A DNA stretch of 64,000 nucleotides from Epilithonimonas zeae. GTDB taxonomy: Bacteria; Bacteroidota; Bacteroidia; Flavobacteriales; Weeksellaceae. Position numbers and translations under genes: made by a program. The stretch spans positions 868,001 to 932,000 of the forward strand of contig NZ_CP075338.1 in assembly GCF_023278365.1 (NCBI RefSeq), written 5' to 3'. The notes beneath the pieces are model-generated. The model searched no databases and was not told where the DNA came from. It saw only the letters and a program-made list of their open reading frames with translations. Shown piece by piece: positions 7,827-17,126 of the stretch (position 1 is its first letter; each line of letters begins with the position of its first letter).

Positions 7827-8882
7827 ATGAAAAAACATAATTTTAGCGCAGGTCCTAGCATTCTTCCTCAGGAAGTTTTTCAAAAAGCATCAGAAGCGAT
7901 TCTTGATTTCAACGGAATCGGTTTGTCACTTTTGGAAATCTCGCATAGAAGCAAAGATTTTGTTGCTGTGATGGACGAGGCTCGTGCTATTGTAAAAAGA
8001 TTGATGAATCTTGGAGATGATTATGAGGTTTTGTATCTGCAAGGTGGAGCAAGCCTTCAATTCCTTATGGTTCCTTACAATCTTTTGTCTGTGAACGGAA
8101 AAGCGGCTTATACCAATACTGGAACTTGGGCTTCTGGCGCAATCAAAGAAGCTAAAATGATCGGTAATGTAGATGTTGTTGCTTCTTCTAAGGAATCTAA
8201 TTATAACTATATCCCGAAAGATTTTACAGTTGGTTCAGAATATGATTATTTCCACTGTACTTCTAACAATACGATTTTTGGAACTCAGATAAAATCTTTC
8301 CCGAAAGTAGATACACTTCTGGTTTGCGATATGTCTTCTGATATTTTCAGCAGAGAGTTGGATTTTTCTCAATTTGATCTGATCTATGCAGGTGCTCAGA
8401 AAAACATGGGTCCGGCTGGAGCAACTTTGGTTGTGGTAAAAAAATCAATTCTTGGAAAAACAGGAAGAACGATTCCAACTTATTTGGATTATTCGGTTCA
8501 TATCGATAAAGAATCTATGTCTAACACACCTCCGGTTTTTGCAGTTTATGCTTCTTATTTAACATTAAAACATTTGGAAGAAAACGGCGGAATTGCAGCT
8601 GCTGAAGCTAAAAATAATGCAAAAGCTAAATTGCTTTATGACGAGATTGATAACAATCCAAACTTCAAAGGTGTAGCTGCTATAGAAGACCGTTCTTTTA
8701 TGAATGTGACTTTCACTTTGACAGACGAGTCTAAACAAGAAGCTTTTGATACAGCTTGGAAAGCTGCAGGAATCAGCGGACTGAATGGACACAGAAGTGT
8801 TGGCGGTTACAGAGCAAGTATTTACAACGCAATGCCAATCGAAAGCGTACAGGTTTTAGTAGATGTGATGAAAAGTATTTAA
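7827..8882 (+). CDS. serC: Phosphoserine aminotransferase
   Basis: Converts 3-phosphohydroxypyruvate and glutamate to phosphoserine, the second step of serine synthesis, and may also act in pyridoxine synthesis. 351 residues, normal length. Hallmarks are HNFSAGPSILP at the N-terminus, the GGASLQF phosphate-binding loop and AGAQKNMGPAG with the PLP lysine at about K192, ending with the GHRSVGGYRASIYN signature. Upstream of serA in pathway context, but a terminator hairpin separates the two, so serA probably also has its own promoter. Confidence 0.97.
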   Translation: MKKHNFSAGPSILPQEVFQKASEAILDFNGIGLSLLEISHRSKDFVAVMDEARAIVKRLMNLGDDYEVLYLQGGASLQFLMVPYNLLSVNGKAAYTNTGTWASGAIKEAKMIGNVDVVASSKESNYNYIPKDFTVGSEYDYFHCTSNNTIFGTQIKSFPKVDTLLVCDMSSDIFSRELDFSQFDLIYAGAQKNMGPAGATLVVVKKSILGKTGRTIPTYLDYSVHIDKESMSNTPPVFAVYASYLTLKHLEENGGIAAAEAKNNAKAKLLYDEIDNNPNFKGVAAIEDRSFMNVTFTLTDESKQEAFDTAWKAAGISGLNGHRSVGGYRASIYNAMPIESVQVLVDVMKSI

Positions 8883-8906
8883 TCAACTTTTCTCATTATA
8901 AATCAG

Positions 8907-8937
8907 AAACGTCCTTGTTAATTCAGGACGTTTTTTT
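8907..8937 (+). terminator. Intrinsic terminator after serC
   Basis: Arms 8907-8915 and 8926-8934 (AAACGTCCT / AGGACGTTT), followed by a T-run to 8937. Confidence 0.75.
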
Positions 8938-9045
8938 GTTAAAATAATGTTAATCAGAAGAAAAAGTCGTATCTTAGCCAACCTTGATTTTTAACTCAAA
9001 CAAGTTAAGGAAACTCAGTAACTAAAGGATTTTTTGAATTAAACA

Positions 9046-10002
9046 ATGATTGTATTAGCTAATGATGGACTCTCCGAAACGGGAATTCAACTTTTGAAAG
9101 AAGCAGATATTTCGGTTTTGGAAGCCAGAGTATCTCCTGAACATCTGAGCAAATTCATCAATGACAACCAAGTTGATGTTCTTTTGGTAAGAAGCGCCAC
9201 GCAGGTTAGAAAAAATTTAATTGATGAATGTCCAAATTTGAAAATCATTGGACGAGGCGGAATCGGGATGGACAACATTGATGTAGAATATGCAATTGAT
9301 AAAGGTATTTACATTATCAACACTCCGAAAGCTTCTTGCAAATCTGTAGCGGAGTTAGTTTTCGCACATTTTTTTTCATTAGCAAGATTTCTTCACGAGA
9401 GTAACAGACTGATGCCTTTGGAAGGAGAAACCAACTTCAATGCTTTAAAAAAATCATTCAATAATGCAACTGAACTTTCTGGAAAAACATTAGGCGTTAT
9501 CGGAATGGGAAATATCGGAATTGAAGTCATCAAAATGGGGATTTCTCTCGGAATGAAAGTCTTAGCTTACAACAGAACTCCAAAAACTGAGAATATTCAG
9601 CTTAGCTTTTTCGATGGTCAATTCTTGGATTTCGAAATTAAATCTGTAAATTTAGATGAAGTTTTAAAAAAATCAGATTTCATAAGCCTTAATACAGGTC
9701 TTACAGATGAATATTTGATTGATTCTAAAGAATTGGAACTGATGAAAGAAGGTGTTTTCATTGCTAATACAGCAAGAGGTGGAGTTATCAATGAAGTAGC
9801 TCTTTTGGATGCTATTGAAAGTGGAAAAGTCTACGGCGCTGCATTGGATGTTTTTGAAAAAGAACCAACTCCGGAAGTATTAATCCTAATGAATCCTGCT
9901 CTATCTCTTTCCCCTCACGTTGGCGGTAATACGATGGATGCCCAAAACAGAATTGGAGAAGAATTAGCACAACAAATTATAAAAATAAAAGCTCAACTAT
10001 AA
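9046..10002 (+). CDS. serA: D-3-phosphoglycerate dehydrogenase (short form)
   Basis: Oxidises 3-phosphoglycerate to 3-phosphohydroxypyruvate with NAD, the first committed step of serine synthesis. 318 residues. The substrate domain has GRGGIGMDNID; the NAD-binding fold has GVIGMGNIGIEV (GxGxxG); ANTARGGVINE and LSPHVGGNT supply catalytic Arg and His. There is no C-terminal ACT domain, so serine feedback through ACT is not expected. ATG 9046 lies 3 nt-spaced operon style before the DUF1015 gene at 10006. Confidence 0.93.
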   Translation: MIVLANDGLSETGIQLLKEADISVLEARVSPEHLSKFINDNQVDVLLVRSATQVRKNLIDECPNLKIIGRGGIGMDNIDVEYAIDKGIYIINTPKASCKSVAELVFAHFFSLARFLHESNRLMPLEGETNFNALKKSFNNATELSGKTLGVIGMGNIGIEVIKMGISLGMKVLAYNRTPKTENIQLSFFDGQFLDFEIKSVNLDEVLKKSDFISLNTGLTDEYLIDSKELELMKEGVFIANTARGGVINEVALLDAIESGKVYGAALDVFEKEPTPEVLILMNPALSLSPHVGGNTMDAQNRIGEELAQQIIKIKAQL

Positions 10003-10005
10003 TAT

Positions 10006-11247
10006 ATGCCAGTATTTAAACCATTTAGAGGAATCAGACCAAATCCTGATTTTATTGAGATTTTCCCTACTTATTCTTTGGATAATTTTACGCAGGAAGA
10101 AATCAATAAAAAAGCACAGCAGGATGATTCTTATATCCAGATGATAAAGCCTGCGGTCGTAAGTAAATCCAAAGATGTTGATAGAAATCTGCGAAAGATA
10201 AGGTCTAATTTCGAAGAATTATTGGATGATAAAAAACTAACTCAAGACGATTCTGCTTATTATTTATATGAACAGACGCTTCCGGACAAAACCAGTTTCA
10301 GAGGATTGATGGGATTGGTAAGTGTAGATGATTTCTGGGAAGGAAAAATCAAAAAGCACGAATCCACAATTACAGAAAGAAGAATGAAAATGGCACATTA
10401 CCTTGAAAAAGTAGGTGTACAGGCTGAGCCAGTTCTTTTAACTTATCATTCCAATTCCAAAGTAGAACTTTTGATGAATCATGAACAGAAAAATGTTCCA
10501 ATCATCAATTATACCGACGACAAAAAAGTAAGACATAAGATTTGGAGGATCGATAATAGATTGAAACTTCAGCAATTCAAAGAAGTTCTTGACCCAATCG
10601 ATTCGTTTTATATCGCCGATGGACACCACAGAATTGGTTCTGTTGCAGAATATGCTAAAAAACAAAGAGACAAATACAAAAGGTCTCACGGGACGGAACA
10701 TTACAACTTTGTTTACAGTTTTATCGTTTCCAACCAATCTATAAAAATTAACGATTACAATCGTCTCCTTAAGGATATCAATGGTTTATCTGATGAAGAA
10801 TTCCTTGAAAAACTAAGAGAAGATTTCCAGATTCACGAAAAAGGCGAAACACCTTATTTCCCCTCTCAAAAATTCCACATCAGTATGTATCTTGGTGGTA
10901 AATTTTACAGTTTGCACGTGAAGCACAACATCCGTGAGGAAAACAGAAACGGTAACGACCTAGACCACCATTTGGTTGACAAATATATTTTCGAAAATAT
11001 AATCGGAATCGAAAATGCGAAGCATACCGATAAAATCACTTATCTAAAAGGAACCTCTGATACAGCAGGAATTTCTGAACTAAAAGATAAAGTGGACAGT
11101 GGCGATTATAAAGTAGGTTTTGGAATCTATCCTATTAGTTTCTCAGACCTTCTGAAAATTTCTGACAAGGAAATAAAAATGCCACCAAAATGTACTTTGA
11201 TTGAACCAAAGTTGATTACGGCTCTAGTGATGTACGATATGAAATAG
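10006..11247 (+). CDS. DUF1015 family protein, putative serine-metabolism enzyme
   Basis: A 413-residue cytosolic protein starting 3 nt after the serA stop, so co-transcribed. MPVFKPFRGIRP is the family's typical start, and YIADGHHRIGSVAEYA near residue 204 is its best conserved motif. This DGHHR signature resembles the ParB/sulfiredoxin-like nucleotide-binding fold; free serine kinases (SbnI, archaeal SerK) belong to that superfamily. DUF1015 genes frequently sit beside serA/serC. A role in serine phosphorylation or regulation is therefore reasonable inference, not proven. Terminator follows. Confidence 0.85.
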   Translation: MPVFKPFRGIRPNPDFIEIFPTYSLDNFTQEEINKKAQQDDSYIQMIKPAVVSKSKDVDRNLRKIRSNFEELLDDKKLTQDDSAYYLYEQTLPDKTSFRGLMGLVSVDDFWEGKIKKHESTITERRMKMAHYLEKVGVQAEPVLLTYHSNSKVELLMNHEQKNVPIINYTDDKKVRHKIWRIDNRLKLQQFKEVLDPIDSFYIADGHHRIGSVAEYAKKQRDKYKRSHGTEHYNFVYSFIVSNQSIKINDYNRLLKDINGLSDEEFLEKLREDFQIHEKGETPYFPSQKFHISMYLGGKFYSLHVKHNIREENRNGNDLDHHLVDKYIFENIIGIENAKHTDKITYLKGTSDTAGISELKDKVDSGDYKVGFGIYPISFSDLLKISDKEIKMPPKCTLIEPKLITALVMYDMK

Positions 11248-11267
11248 ATGTACTACGTAATATTTAT

Positions 11268-11297
11268 AAAGAGAAGCAAGGTTTGTTTCTCTTTTTT
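11268..11297 (+). terminator. Intrinsic terminator after serA-DUF1015
   Basis: AAAGAGAA (11268-11275) pairs with TTCTCTTT (11287-11294), followed by T-rich sequence. It lies 20 nt after the stop. Confidence 0.6.
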
Positions 11298-11463
11298 TAT
11301 TACTAATAATGTTATGTTTTAACTTTTCAAATTGAAATTCAGTGATTTAAACGATAAAATATTCATAAGAATAGCAATAATCAAATAAAATTAACATTAG
11401 TTAATTTTAATGTTTATCTTTACTTCTTAAAACACAAAAGGTATATCTAATTAATAATCAAAT

Positions 11464-13665
11464 ATGTACCCAAAAGAATATATCAATTGTGATCAGGAGC
11501 CTATTCACATCTGCGGAGAAGTGCAGGAATACGGTTATCTGATAGGTACCCAAAACTCTAAAATAGTTTCCTATAGCGAGAATATTCTAGCGTTCTTTTC
11601 TCTCGACTCTTCCATACTTGGTAAAGACATCAAAGTTTTATTAAGTGAACTAAATCTTGATATCAATTGGGATAATTATTCCAACAATCAAGAACTTGCT
11701 ATTCAACATTTTGATTTCAAAGATGAAGAATATACTTTAAGTATACACACCAATAATGAAATCACTTTTTTTGAGATAGAAAAGGTAATCCCAAATCATA
11801 AAATCAATAAAGAATATGCGGCAATCCAACATATTCTTAGGAACTCAAATGACGAAAACATTTGGAAAATTCTTTTAAAAGAAATTCAGGATATTATTGA
11901 TTTTGACAGAGCAATGATTTATCAATTCTTGTACGATGGCAGCGGCCAGGTTATAGAAGAGTTGGTAAAACCCAATCTTGAAAGCTATCTGCATTTACAT
12001 TATCCGGAATCTGATATTCCCGCTCAGGCAAGAGCTTTATATCTTAAAAATCCGGTAAGAATCACTTCTCACGTTTCCGGAAAAACCTTTCCTATAGTTG
12101 GCGTGATTCCAAGAGAACAAATGGATTTGACTTACAGCGTAACACGTTCTTCTTCTCCTGTTCATAGAGAATATCTCAAAAATGCTCACGTAGAATCGAG
12201 CTTTAGCACATCGATTATTGTAAATGGAGAATTGTGGGGAATGGTGGCCTGTCAAAATGCAGCACCAAAACATCTTGATCTGCAATCCAGGTTATTGGCA
12301 GAAACATTGACCAGAACTTCGTCCAATGCTTTTGCATCTTACAAATCTCTGCAGACTTTGAAAGAATATCAGAGAATCAATCTTAATAATATTTCACTTC
12401 GCCAAAACCTTTTGAGTGAGGAAGATTTTGGAAAAGCACTGGAGACTAATATCAAAGATATTATGGACAGTTGTGCTGCGGATGGAATGATAATTAAAAT
12501 TAATAATGAAATCTTAACTGCCGGTAACGTTCCCAATCATTCTGATATTGAGAAAATTATCATTTGGAGTAGAGAGAATAATCATAATTTTGAAGAGAAT
12601 ATTTTTATCACCAACACACTTTGCCAGGACATCAATGTAGAATTGGACAATCCGGAAATCAGTTGTGGAATTATCACTAGTGTTTTAGGAAGCAACACGT
12701 CTGATATGTTGATCTGGCTGAGAAAAGAACAAGGTCAGAAAATCAAATGGGCTGGAAAACCTGAAAAAGGAACAGTTTCCGAAATCAAAGATGGTGTGGA
12801 AATCATCAAATTCTCGCCAAGAAAATCTTTTGAAGTTTGGAAAGAATATGTGAAAGGCACCTCCCTACCCTGGAAAATCAAAGAAATAGAATCTGCAAGA
12901 TGGATTACTTCAGTAATTCTAAAAGCCTCACATACCAAATCATCCCAAATTGTTGATCTTAACAACCAATTAAAAGAACTGAACCAGGAATTAGATTCTT
13001 TTTCTCATACGATTTCGCACGATCTCAATACGCCGCTTACTGTCATCAAACTGAATGCGCAGGTTGCAAAAAAGATTCCCGATCCGGAGAATGTCCAGAA
13101 ATCTTTGGATAATATTATTATTCAGGTTGATACGATGAGTGAGATGATCCGAAATGTTTTGGAACTAAGCAGAATCAAAAAATCTGAAATTGAACTGAAA
13201 AGAATTGAAGTTGATGCCTTAATCAATACGCTAGCTGAAGATTCTAAACTAAGCTTCAACTCACCTCACACGGAAATCATTATCGAAAATACGCCGGAAG
13301 TTTTGGGTGACAAAACAATGATTTATCAAGTCTTCGGCAATGTCATTGGCAATGCAGTGAAATATTCTTCCAGATCAGAAAAGCCATTAGTGAAAATAGT
13401 TGGTGAAGTCTATGAAGATACAGTAACTTACAAAATCACAGATAACGGAATTGGTATTGACAAAAAAGAGTCCGGCAAAATGTTTAAGATTTTCAGCAGA
13501 ATGAATAATGCGAAGGAATTCAAAGGAAATGGTGTTGGGTTGAGTATTGTTCATCATCTTATGGAAAAAATGGGCGGAAAAATAAGTTATGAAAGTGAAA
13601 GCGGAAAAGGAACAACATTTATATTAAATTTTCAAAAACCCAATTATGATTTCAGTATTTCTTAA
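11464..13665 (+). CDS. bphP: Bacteriophytochrome histidine kinase
   Basis: Red/far-red light sensor kinase, 733 residues, soluble. Order: PAS (about 1-110) with NCDQEPIHICG, where Cys9 corresponds to the biliverdin-attaching cysteine; GAF (about 125-300) with SDIPAQARALY; PHY (about 310-495); HisKA with SHTISHDLNTPL (phospho-acceptor His519); HATPase with NAVKYSS, DNGIGI and GNGVGLSIV. No response-regulator domain is fused, and none is adjacent, so the output partner is elsewhere. Its last 20 nt overlap the heme oxygenase gene, which makes the chromophore. Confidence 0.95.
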   Translation: MYPKEYINCDQEPIHICGEVQEYGYLIGTQNSKIVSYSENILAFFSLDSSILGKDIKVLLSELNLDINWDNYSNNQELAIQHFDFKDEEYTLSIHTNNEITFFEIEKVIPNHKINKEYAAIQHILRNSNDENIWKILLKEIQDIIDFDRAMIYQFLYDGSGQVIEELVKPNLESYLHLHYPESDIPAQARALYLKNPVRITSHVSGKTFPIVGVIPREQMDLTYSVTRSSSPVHREYLKNAHVESSFSTSIIVNGELWGMVACQNAAPKHLDLQSRLLAETLTRTSSNAFASYKSLQTLKEYQRINLNNISLRQNLLSEEDFGKALETNIKDIMDSCAADGMIIKINNEILTAGNVPNHSDIEKIIIWSRENNHNFEENIFITNTLCQDINVELDNPEISCGIITSVLGSNTSDMLIWLRKEQGQKIKWAGKPEKGTVSEIKDGVEIIKFSPRKSFEVWKEYVKGTSLPWKIKEIESARWITSVILKASHTKSSQIVDLNNQLKELNQELDSFSHTISHDLNTPLTVIKLNAQVAKKIPDPENVQKSLDNIIIQVDTMSEMIRNVLELSRIKKSEIELKRIEVDALINTLAEDSKLSFNSPHTEIIIENTPEVLGDKTMIYQVFGNVIGNAVKYSSRSEKPLVKIVGEVYEDTVTYKITDNGIGIDKKESGKMFKIFSRMNNAKEFKGNGVGLSIVHHLMEKMGGKISYESESGKGTTFILNFQKPNYDFSIS

Positions 13666-14182
13666 GGAACAGACTAAACAACAACACGACGACACAGAAG
13701 CAAAATTACAATCCCAAAAGATTTTTGATAAGTCTTACACTTTAGATGATTATAAAACGCTTTTGATTCATAATTATAAATTAATCAGCAGATACGAACC
13801 TCAAATTCAGGAACAATTGAAAGCTTATCCTGAACTGAAATTGGAATTAAGAAGTAAAATAGATGCACTGAAAGTTGATTTAAACAATTTGAACATCGAA
13901 ACTGAAACTGAAAATCCGGCTCAAAATCTGGAAAACGAAGCTGAAGCTTTCGGCGCTTTGTATGTGATGGAAGGTTCTACACTTGGAGGAAATGTCATAG
14001 CAAAACAACTTAAAAAGAACCCGGAATTTGAGAATGTAGAATTCAATTATTTTGGAGTTTATGGTGAGAATACGGGACCTTACTGGCAGGAATTCAAATC
14101 CATTATTGATGATAGAATTACTGAAGAACAATACAATGATTGTGTTACCGGAGCGAAGAAAGCTTATCAGTTATTAGCATAA
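13646..14182 (+). CDS. bphO: Biliverdin-producing heme oxygenase
   Basis: Opens heme to biliverdin, CO and iron, supplying the chromophore of the upstream bacteriophytochrome. 178 residues, all helical, normal for the BphO type. LKEQTKQQHDDTE at the N-terminus holds the proximal heme ligand His14. The distal helix reads GALYVMEGSTLGGN. The ATG 13646 overlaps the bphP end by 20 nt in another frame, suggesting translational coupling and fixed stoichiometry. A strong terminator directly follows. Confidence 0.93.
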   Translation: MISVFLKEQTKQQHDDTEAKLQSQKIFDKSYTLDDYKTLLIHNYKLISRYEPQIQEQLKAYPELKLELRSKIDALKVDLNNLNIETETENPAQNLENEAEAFGALYVMEGSTLGGNVIAKQLKKNPEFENVEFNYFGVYGENTGPYWQEFKSIIDDRITEEQYNDCVTGAKKAYQLLA

Positions 14183-14183
14183 A

Positions 14184-14220
14184 AAAACGGAGCGAAATTA
14201 ATTCGCTCCGTTTTCTTTTT
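14184..14220. terminator. Intrinsic terminator between bphO and the PPIase gene
   Basis: Arms 14184-14196 and 14202-14214 are a perfect 13-bp inverted repeat (AAAACGGAGCGAA / TTCGCTCCGTTTT), T-rich on the plus side and A-rich on the other. It serves the convergent stops at 14182 and 14234. Confidence 0.9.
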
Positions 14221-14233
14221 ATTTGTTTCGAAA

Positions 14234-15331
14234 TTATTTCTCGATTTTCACCAATTCTACATCGAAAACCAACCAAGAGTTAGGTGGAATAACGCCTCCC
14301 GCTCCTCTTTCTCCGTATCCTAAAGCTGGCGGAATCAATAATGTTGCAGTTTCTCCTTCTTTCAGTAAAAGAATACCTTCATCCCAGCCTTTGATTACCT
14401 GACCAACCCCGATCGGAATATCGATAGGCTGCCCTCTTTTGAAAGAATTATCAAACTCTTCTCCGTTGATCAATTTCCCGGCATAATGTACCGCAACTGT
14501 TTGTCCTGCAGTTGGGTTTGCTCCAGTAGAAGTTTTAGTAATCTTGTAAAAAAGACCAGAAGGCGTAGATTGCATTCCAGCTTTCATTTCATTGACTAAC
14601 TTCTCTTGATTCGCTGCGAACTCTGCCAATTTCTTAGCTTTCTCTTCTTCAGCTTTTGCCAAATAAGCTTTGTTTTTTTCTTCGATTTTTTCTTTTCCCT
14701 CAGAGAAGATTTTTGCAGCATCATAATGCTTGTAAGCATCGCCTTTGCTGAAAACCGCCACTTTGGTCAAAACAACATCAGTTTTTGGTTTGTCCTGAGC
14801 ACCTTTTTCTACGTTAGCAATAGAATCGATAACTGCTTCACCACCCACAACTTTTCCAAAAATTGTATGTCTTCCGTCTAACCAAGGCGTTGCAACTTCT
14901 GTAATGAAGAACTGAGAACCGTTGGTGTTAGGCCCGGAATTCGCCATAGATAAAATTCCTTTTCCAGTGTGCTGAAGGTCGTTTTTCTCATCAGCAAATT
15001 TATATCCAGGATCTCCCATTCCTGTTCCTTGCGGATCTCCACCTTGGATCATAAAATCTTTGATCACTCTGTGGAAAATAGTTCCGTCATAGAAAGGCTC
15101 TCCTTTTTTCTTAGATTTGTTCTCGATCTTACCTTCTGCAAGACCAACAAAATTAGCAACAGTTACCGGAGATTTTTCATCTTCGAATTTTACAAGGATA
15201 TCACCTTTGCTTGTTACAAAATTACCGTAAAGCCCGTCTGGCAAGCTTTTATAAACTTCTTTGTCTATTTCCAATGTTTTACAATTTAATAGTGTTAATA
15301 ATGTTATAGAAAGTGCTATAATTTTCTTCAT
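14234..15331 (-). CDS. Dual-domain peptidyl-prolyl isomerase lipoprotein (cyclophilin + FKBP)
   Basis: Envelope protein-folding enzyme, 365 residues. Signal peptide with lipobox LLNC (Cys17). Cyclophilin domain about 35-200, with FHRVIKDFMIQGGD, MANSGPNTNGSQFF and WLDGRHTIFG intact. A charged coiled linker about 205-260 follows. Then an FKBP domain about 262-365 with VHYAGKLINGEEFD, GWDEGILLLKEGE and IPPALGYGERG. Both active sites look complete. Fusions of the two immunophilin families are known in few groups, Flavobacteria among them. The GldI-like FKBP gene lies just upstream, 18 nt from this start. Confidence 0.93.
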   Translation of the reverse strand: MKKIIALSITLLTLLNCKTLEIDKEVYKSLPDGLYGNFVTSKGDILVKFEDEKSPVTVANFVGLAEGKIENKSKKKGEPFYDGTIFHRVIKDFMIQGGDPQGTGMGDPGYKFADEKNDLQHTGKGILSMANSGPNTNGSQFFITEVATPWLDGRHTIFGKVVGGEAVIDSIANVEKGAQDKPKTDVVLTKVAVFSKGDAYKHYDAAKIFSEGKEKIEEKNKAYLAKAEEEKAKKLAEFAANQEKLVNEMKAGMQSTPSGLFYKITKTSTGANPTAGQTVAVHYAGKLINGEEFDNSFKRGQPIDIPIGVGQVIKGWDEGILLLKEGETATLLIPPALGYGERGAGGVIPPNSWLVFDVELVKIEK

Positions 15332-15349
15332 AGTTTATAATATCGTTGG

Positions 15350-15862
15350 TTATAATACTTTTACTTTAATGATTAAAGGCATATCATTGGTAATTTTTTT
15401 GTTGTCGCCATAGGTTCCATAAGCTAAAACCGAAGGTACCAGGATCTCTGCTTCCTCACCTTTTTTTAAATACCTGATCACATCTTCCACAGCATCCATT
15501 TCTACAAAATGTCCGAATTCCACATTCGTATTTTGAATTGGAGTATCGTACAATTTGGTTCTGTCAAAATCATAGATGTCGTATTGATAAGAAATCTTTT
15601 CACCGTTATTCTTGCGAGGTTGTTTTTCCAAATCTCCAATATTCACCCAATAATTCATTCCCATTGGATAATATTTTACATCCTGAGCTTTCATCCAGTC
15701 TTCTATCTGAGCTCTTTCCAAACTGTTGAGTTCTTTCGTTCTGTTCTTAGAAACTTCCATTTCGCTTTCAGACATATATTGCTCCTCCGAATGATGTGCA
15801 GGTGCGTGTTTTGCGCAAGATGAAGCTAATGCGAAAATTGAGATGTAAAATAGTTGTTTCAT
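15350..15862 (-). CDS. gldI: FKBP-type PPIase lipoprotein, GldI-like
   Basis: 170 residues from ATG 15862 (MKQLFYISIF); the frame extends 14 codons further upstream, but only this ATG gives a proper signal peptide with lipobox ASSC (Cys16). The FKBP domain occupies about 75-170, with MDAVEDVIRYLKKGE and VLAYGTYGDN. It resembles GldI, a lipoprotein required for gliding and T9SS function in Flavobacterium johnsoniae; homologues also occur in non-gliding relatives. The FKBP surface is diverged, so isomerase activity is uncertain. Next gene in the operon is the dual PPIase. Confidence 0.75.
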   Translation of the reverse strand: MKQLFYISIFALASSCAKHAPAHHSEEQYMSESEMEVSKNRTKELNSLERAQIEDWMKAQDVKYYPMGMNYWVNIGDLEKQPRKNNGEKISYQYDIYDFDRTKLYDTPIQNTNVEFGHFVEMDAVEDVIRYLKKGEEAEILVPSVLAYGTYGDNKKITNDMPLIIKVKVL

Positions 15863-15942
15863 TTCCAATATTGTTCTTTGAAATGCCTCAAAAAACTTTT
15901 GCAAAATTAAGAATTTTCAAAGACTTAATTGATATTAAAATA

Positions 15943-15968
15943 AAAACCGGAAAATTATTTCCGGTTTT
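15943..15968 (-). terminator. Intrinsic terminator after ilvE
   Basis: Arms 15943-15953 and 15958-15968 (AAAACCGGAAA / TTTCCGGTTTT), with a T-rich tail on the minus strand. It separates ilvE from the gldI-PPIase transcript. Confidence 0.85.
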
Positions 15969-15996
15969 CACTTTTCAATTTACTTTTTATTTAATT

Positions 15997-17067
15997 CTAT
16001 ACACTGTATACATTTTCTTCGACTAAATATCTCCATCCAAAAGGATCTTCAGAATTATTAGTCTGGATATTGACAAGATCTGCCTTCAATTGCGCAGCAA
16101 AACTTTCTTCATCAGACAGTTTAGGTAAAGTAAGGTGTTCACCTTGGTAACCTAAGGCTTCAAAGATACTTGTAACAACAGCTGTCCCTACGCCCCAAAC
16201 TTCTTTCAAAGTTCCGTTTTTCTGAGCTTCGATGACATCTGAAACTTTTACATCTCCAATTACTACTTCAATTCCTCTTTTCTTAGCCAACTGGATAAAA
16301 CTATCTCTGGTAACACCATCCAAAATCTTATCAGATGTTTTAGGTGTATAAATAGTATCGTTGATTCTAACAAAAACGTTCATTGTTCCACTTTCTTCAA
16401 AGTATTCGTGTGAACAATCGTCTGTCCAGATAATTTGCTCATAACCTTCTTCTATAGCCAACTGAGTTGGATAGAAAGAAGCGGCATAATTACCCGCAGC
16501 TTTTGCAGCACCTACACCTCCACTTGCCGCTCTGGAATAATGATCAGAAATTTTAACTGATACCGGAGCAGTGTAATAACTTTTTGCCGGTGTTGCTACA
16601 ATTGCAAACATATATTTTTCAGAGATTCTAGCTTTAAGAGCCTCTTCTGTTGCGAATAATAATGGTCTTATATAAAGTGATGTTCCTTCTCCCTGTGGGA
16701 TCCAGTCTCTGTCAATATCAACTAAAGCTTTCAACCCTTCCATAAAGATTTCTTCGGAAATCTCAGGAATTGCCAATCTTTTTGCGGATTTGTTAATCCT
16801 TTGAAAGTTCTTTTCAGGACGGAAAAGGAATACCTGGCCGTTATTATCTTTATAAGCTTTCATACCCTCAAAACAAGCCTGTCCATAATTCACCCCCATC
16901 ATTGCTGGGGTAAAACCGATTGGACCATAAGGAACAAGTTGTACATCCCCCCATTTTCCATTCTCATACTCACAAATAATCATATGATCTATGAAAGTAT
17001 TGCCGAATGAGAAATTATTAGGATCGAAGGTTGAGATTCTTGGGTTGGTAGATTTTTGAATTATCAT
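15997..17067 (-). CDS. ilvE: Branched-chain amino acid aminotransferase
   Basis: PLP-dependent fold-type IV transaminase, 356 residues, which interconverts Leu/Ile/Val with their 2-keto acids. YGQACFEGMKAY, LYIRPLLFA, GVGAAKAAGNYAAS (PLP lysine) and EESGTMNVFV mark the family, group II (eukaryote-like, about 355 residues). ATG 17067. Single gene with its own terminator; the divergent neighbour mnmD starts 60 nt away, so the gap holds both promoters. Confidence 0.95.
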   Translation of the reverse strand: MIIQKSTNPRISTFDPNNFSFGNTFIDHMIICEYENGKWGDVQLVPYGPIGFTPAMMGVNYGQACFEGMKAYKDNNGQVFLFRPEKNFQRINKSAKRLAIPEISEEIFMEGLKALVDIDRDWIPQGEGTSLYIRPLLFATEEALKARISEKYMFAIVATPAKSYYTAPVSVKISDHYSRAASGGVGAAKAAGNYAASFYPTQLAIEEGYEQIIWTDDCSHEYFEESGTMNVFVRINDTIYTPKTSDKILDGVTRDSFIQLAKKRGIEVVIGDVKVSDVIEAQKNGTLKEVWGVGTAVVTSIFEALGYQGEHLTLPKLSDEESFAAQLKADLVNIQTNNSEDPFGWRYLVEENVYSV

Positions 17068-17126
17068 TTTTTAATTTTTTGTTGAGGTATTACAAATATA
17101 TAATAATTTTTTAATAATCAAAATTT

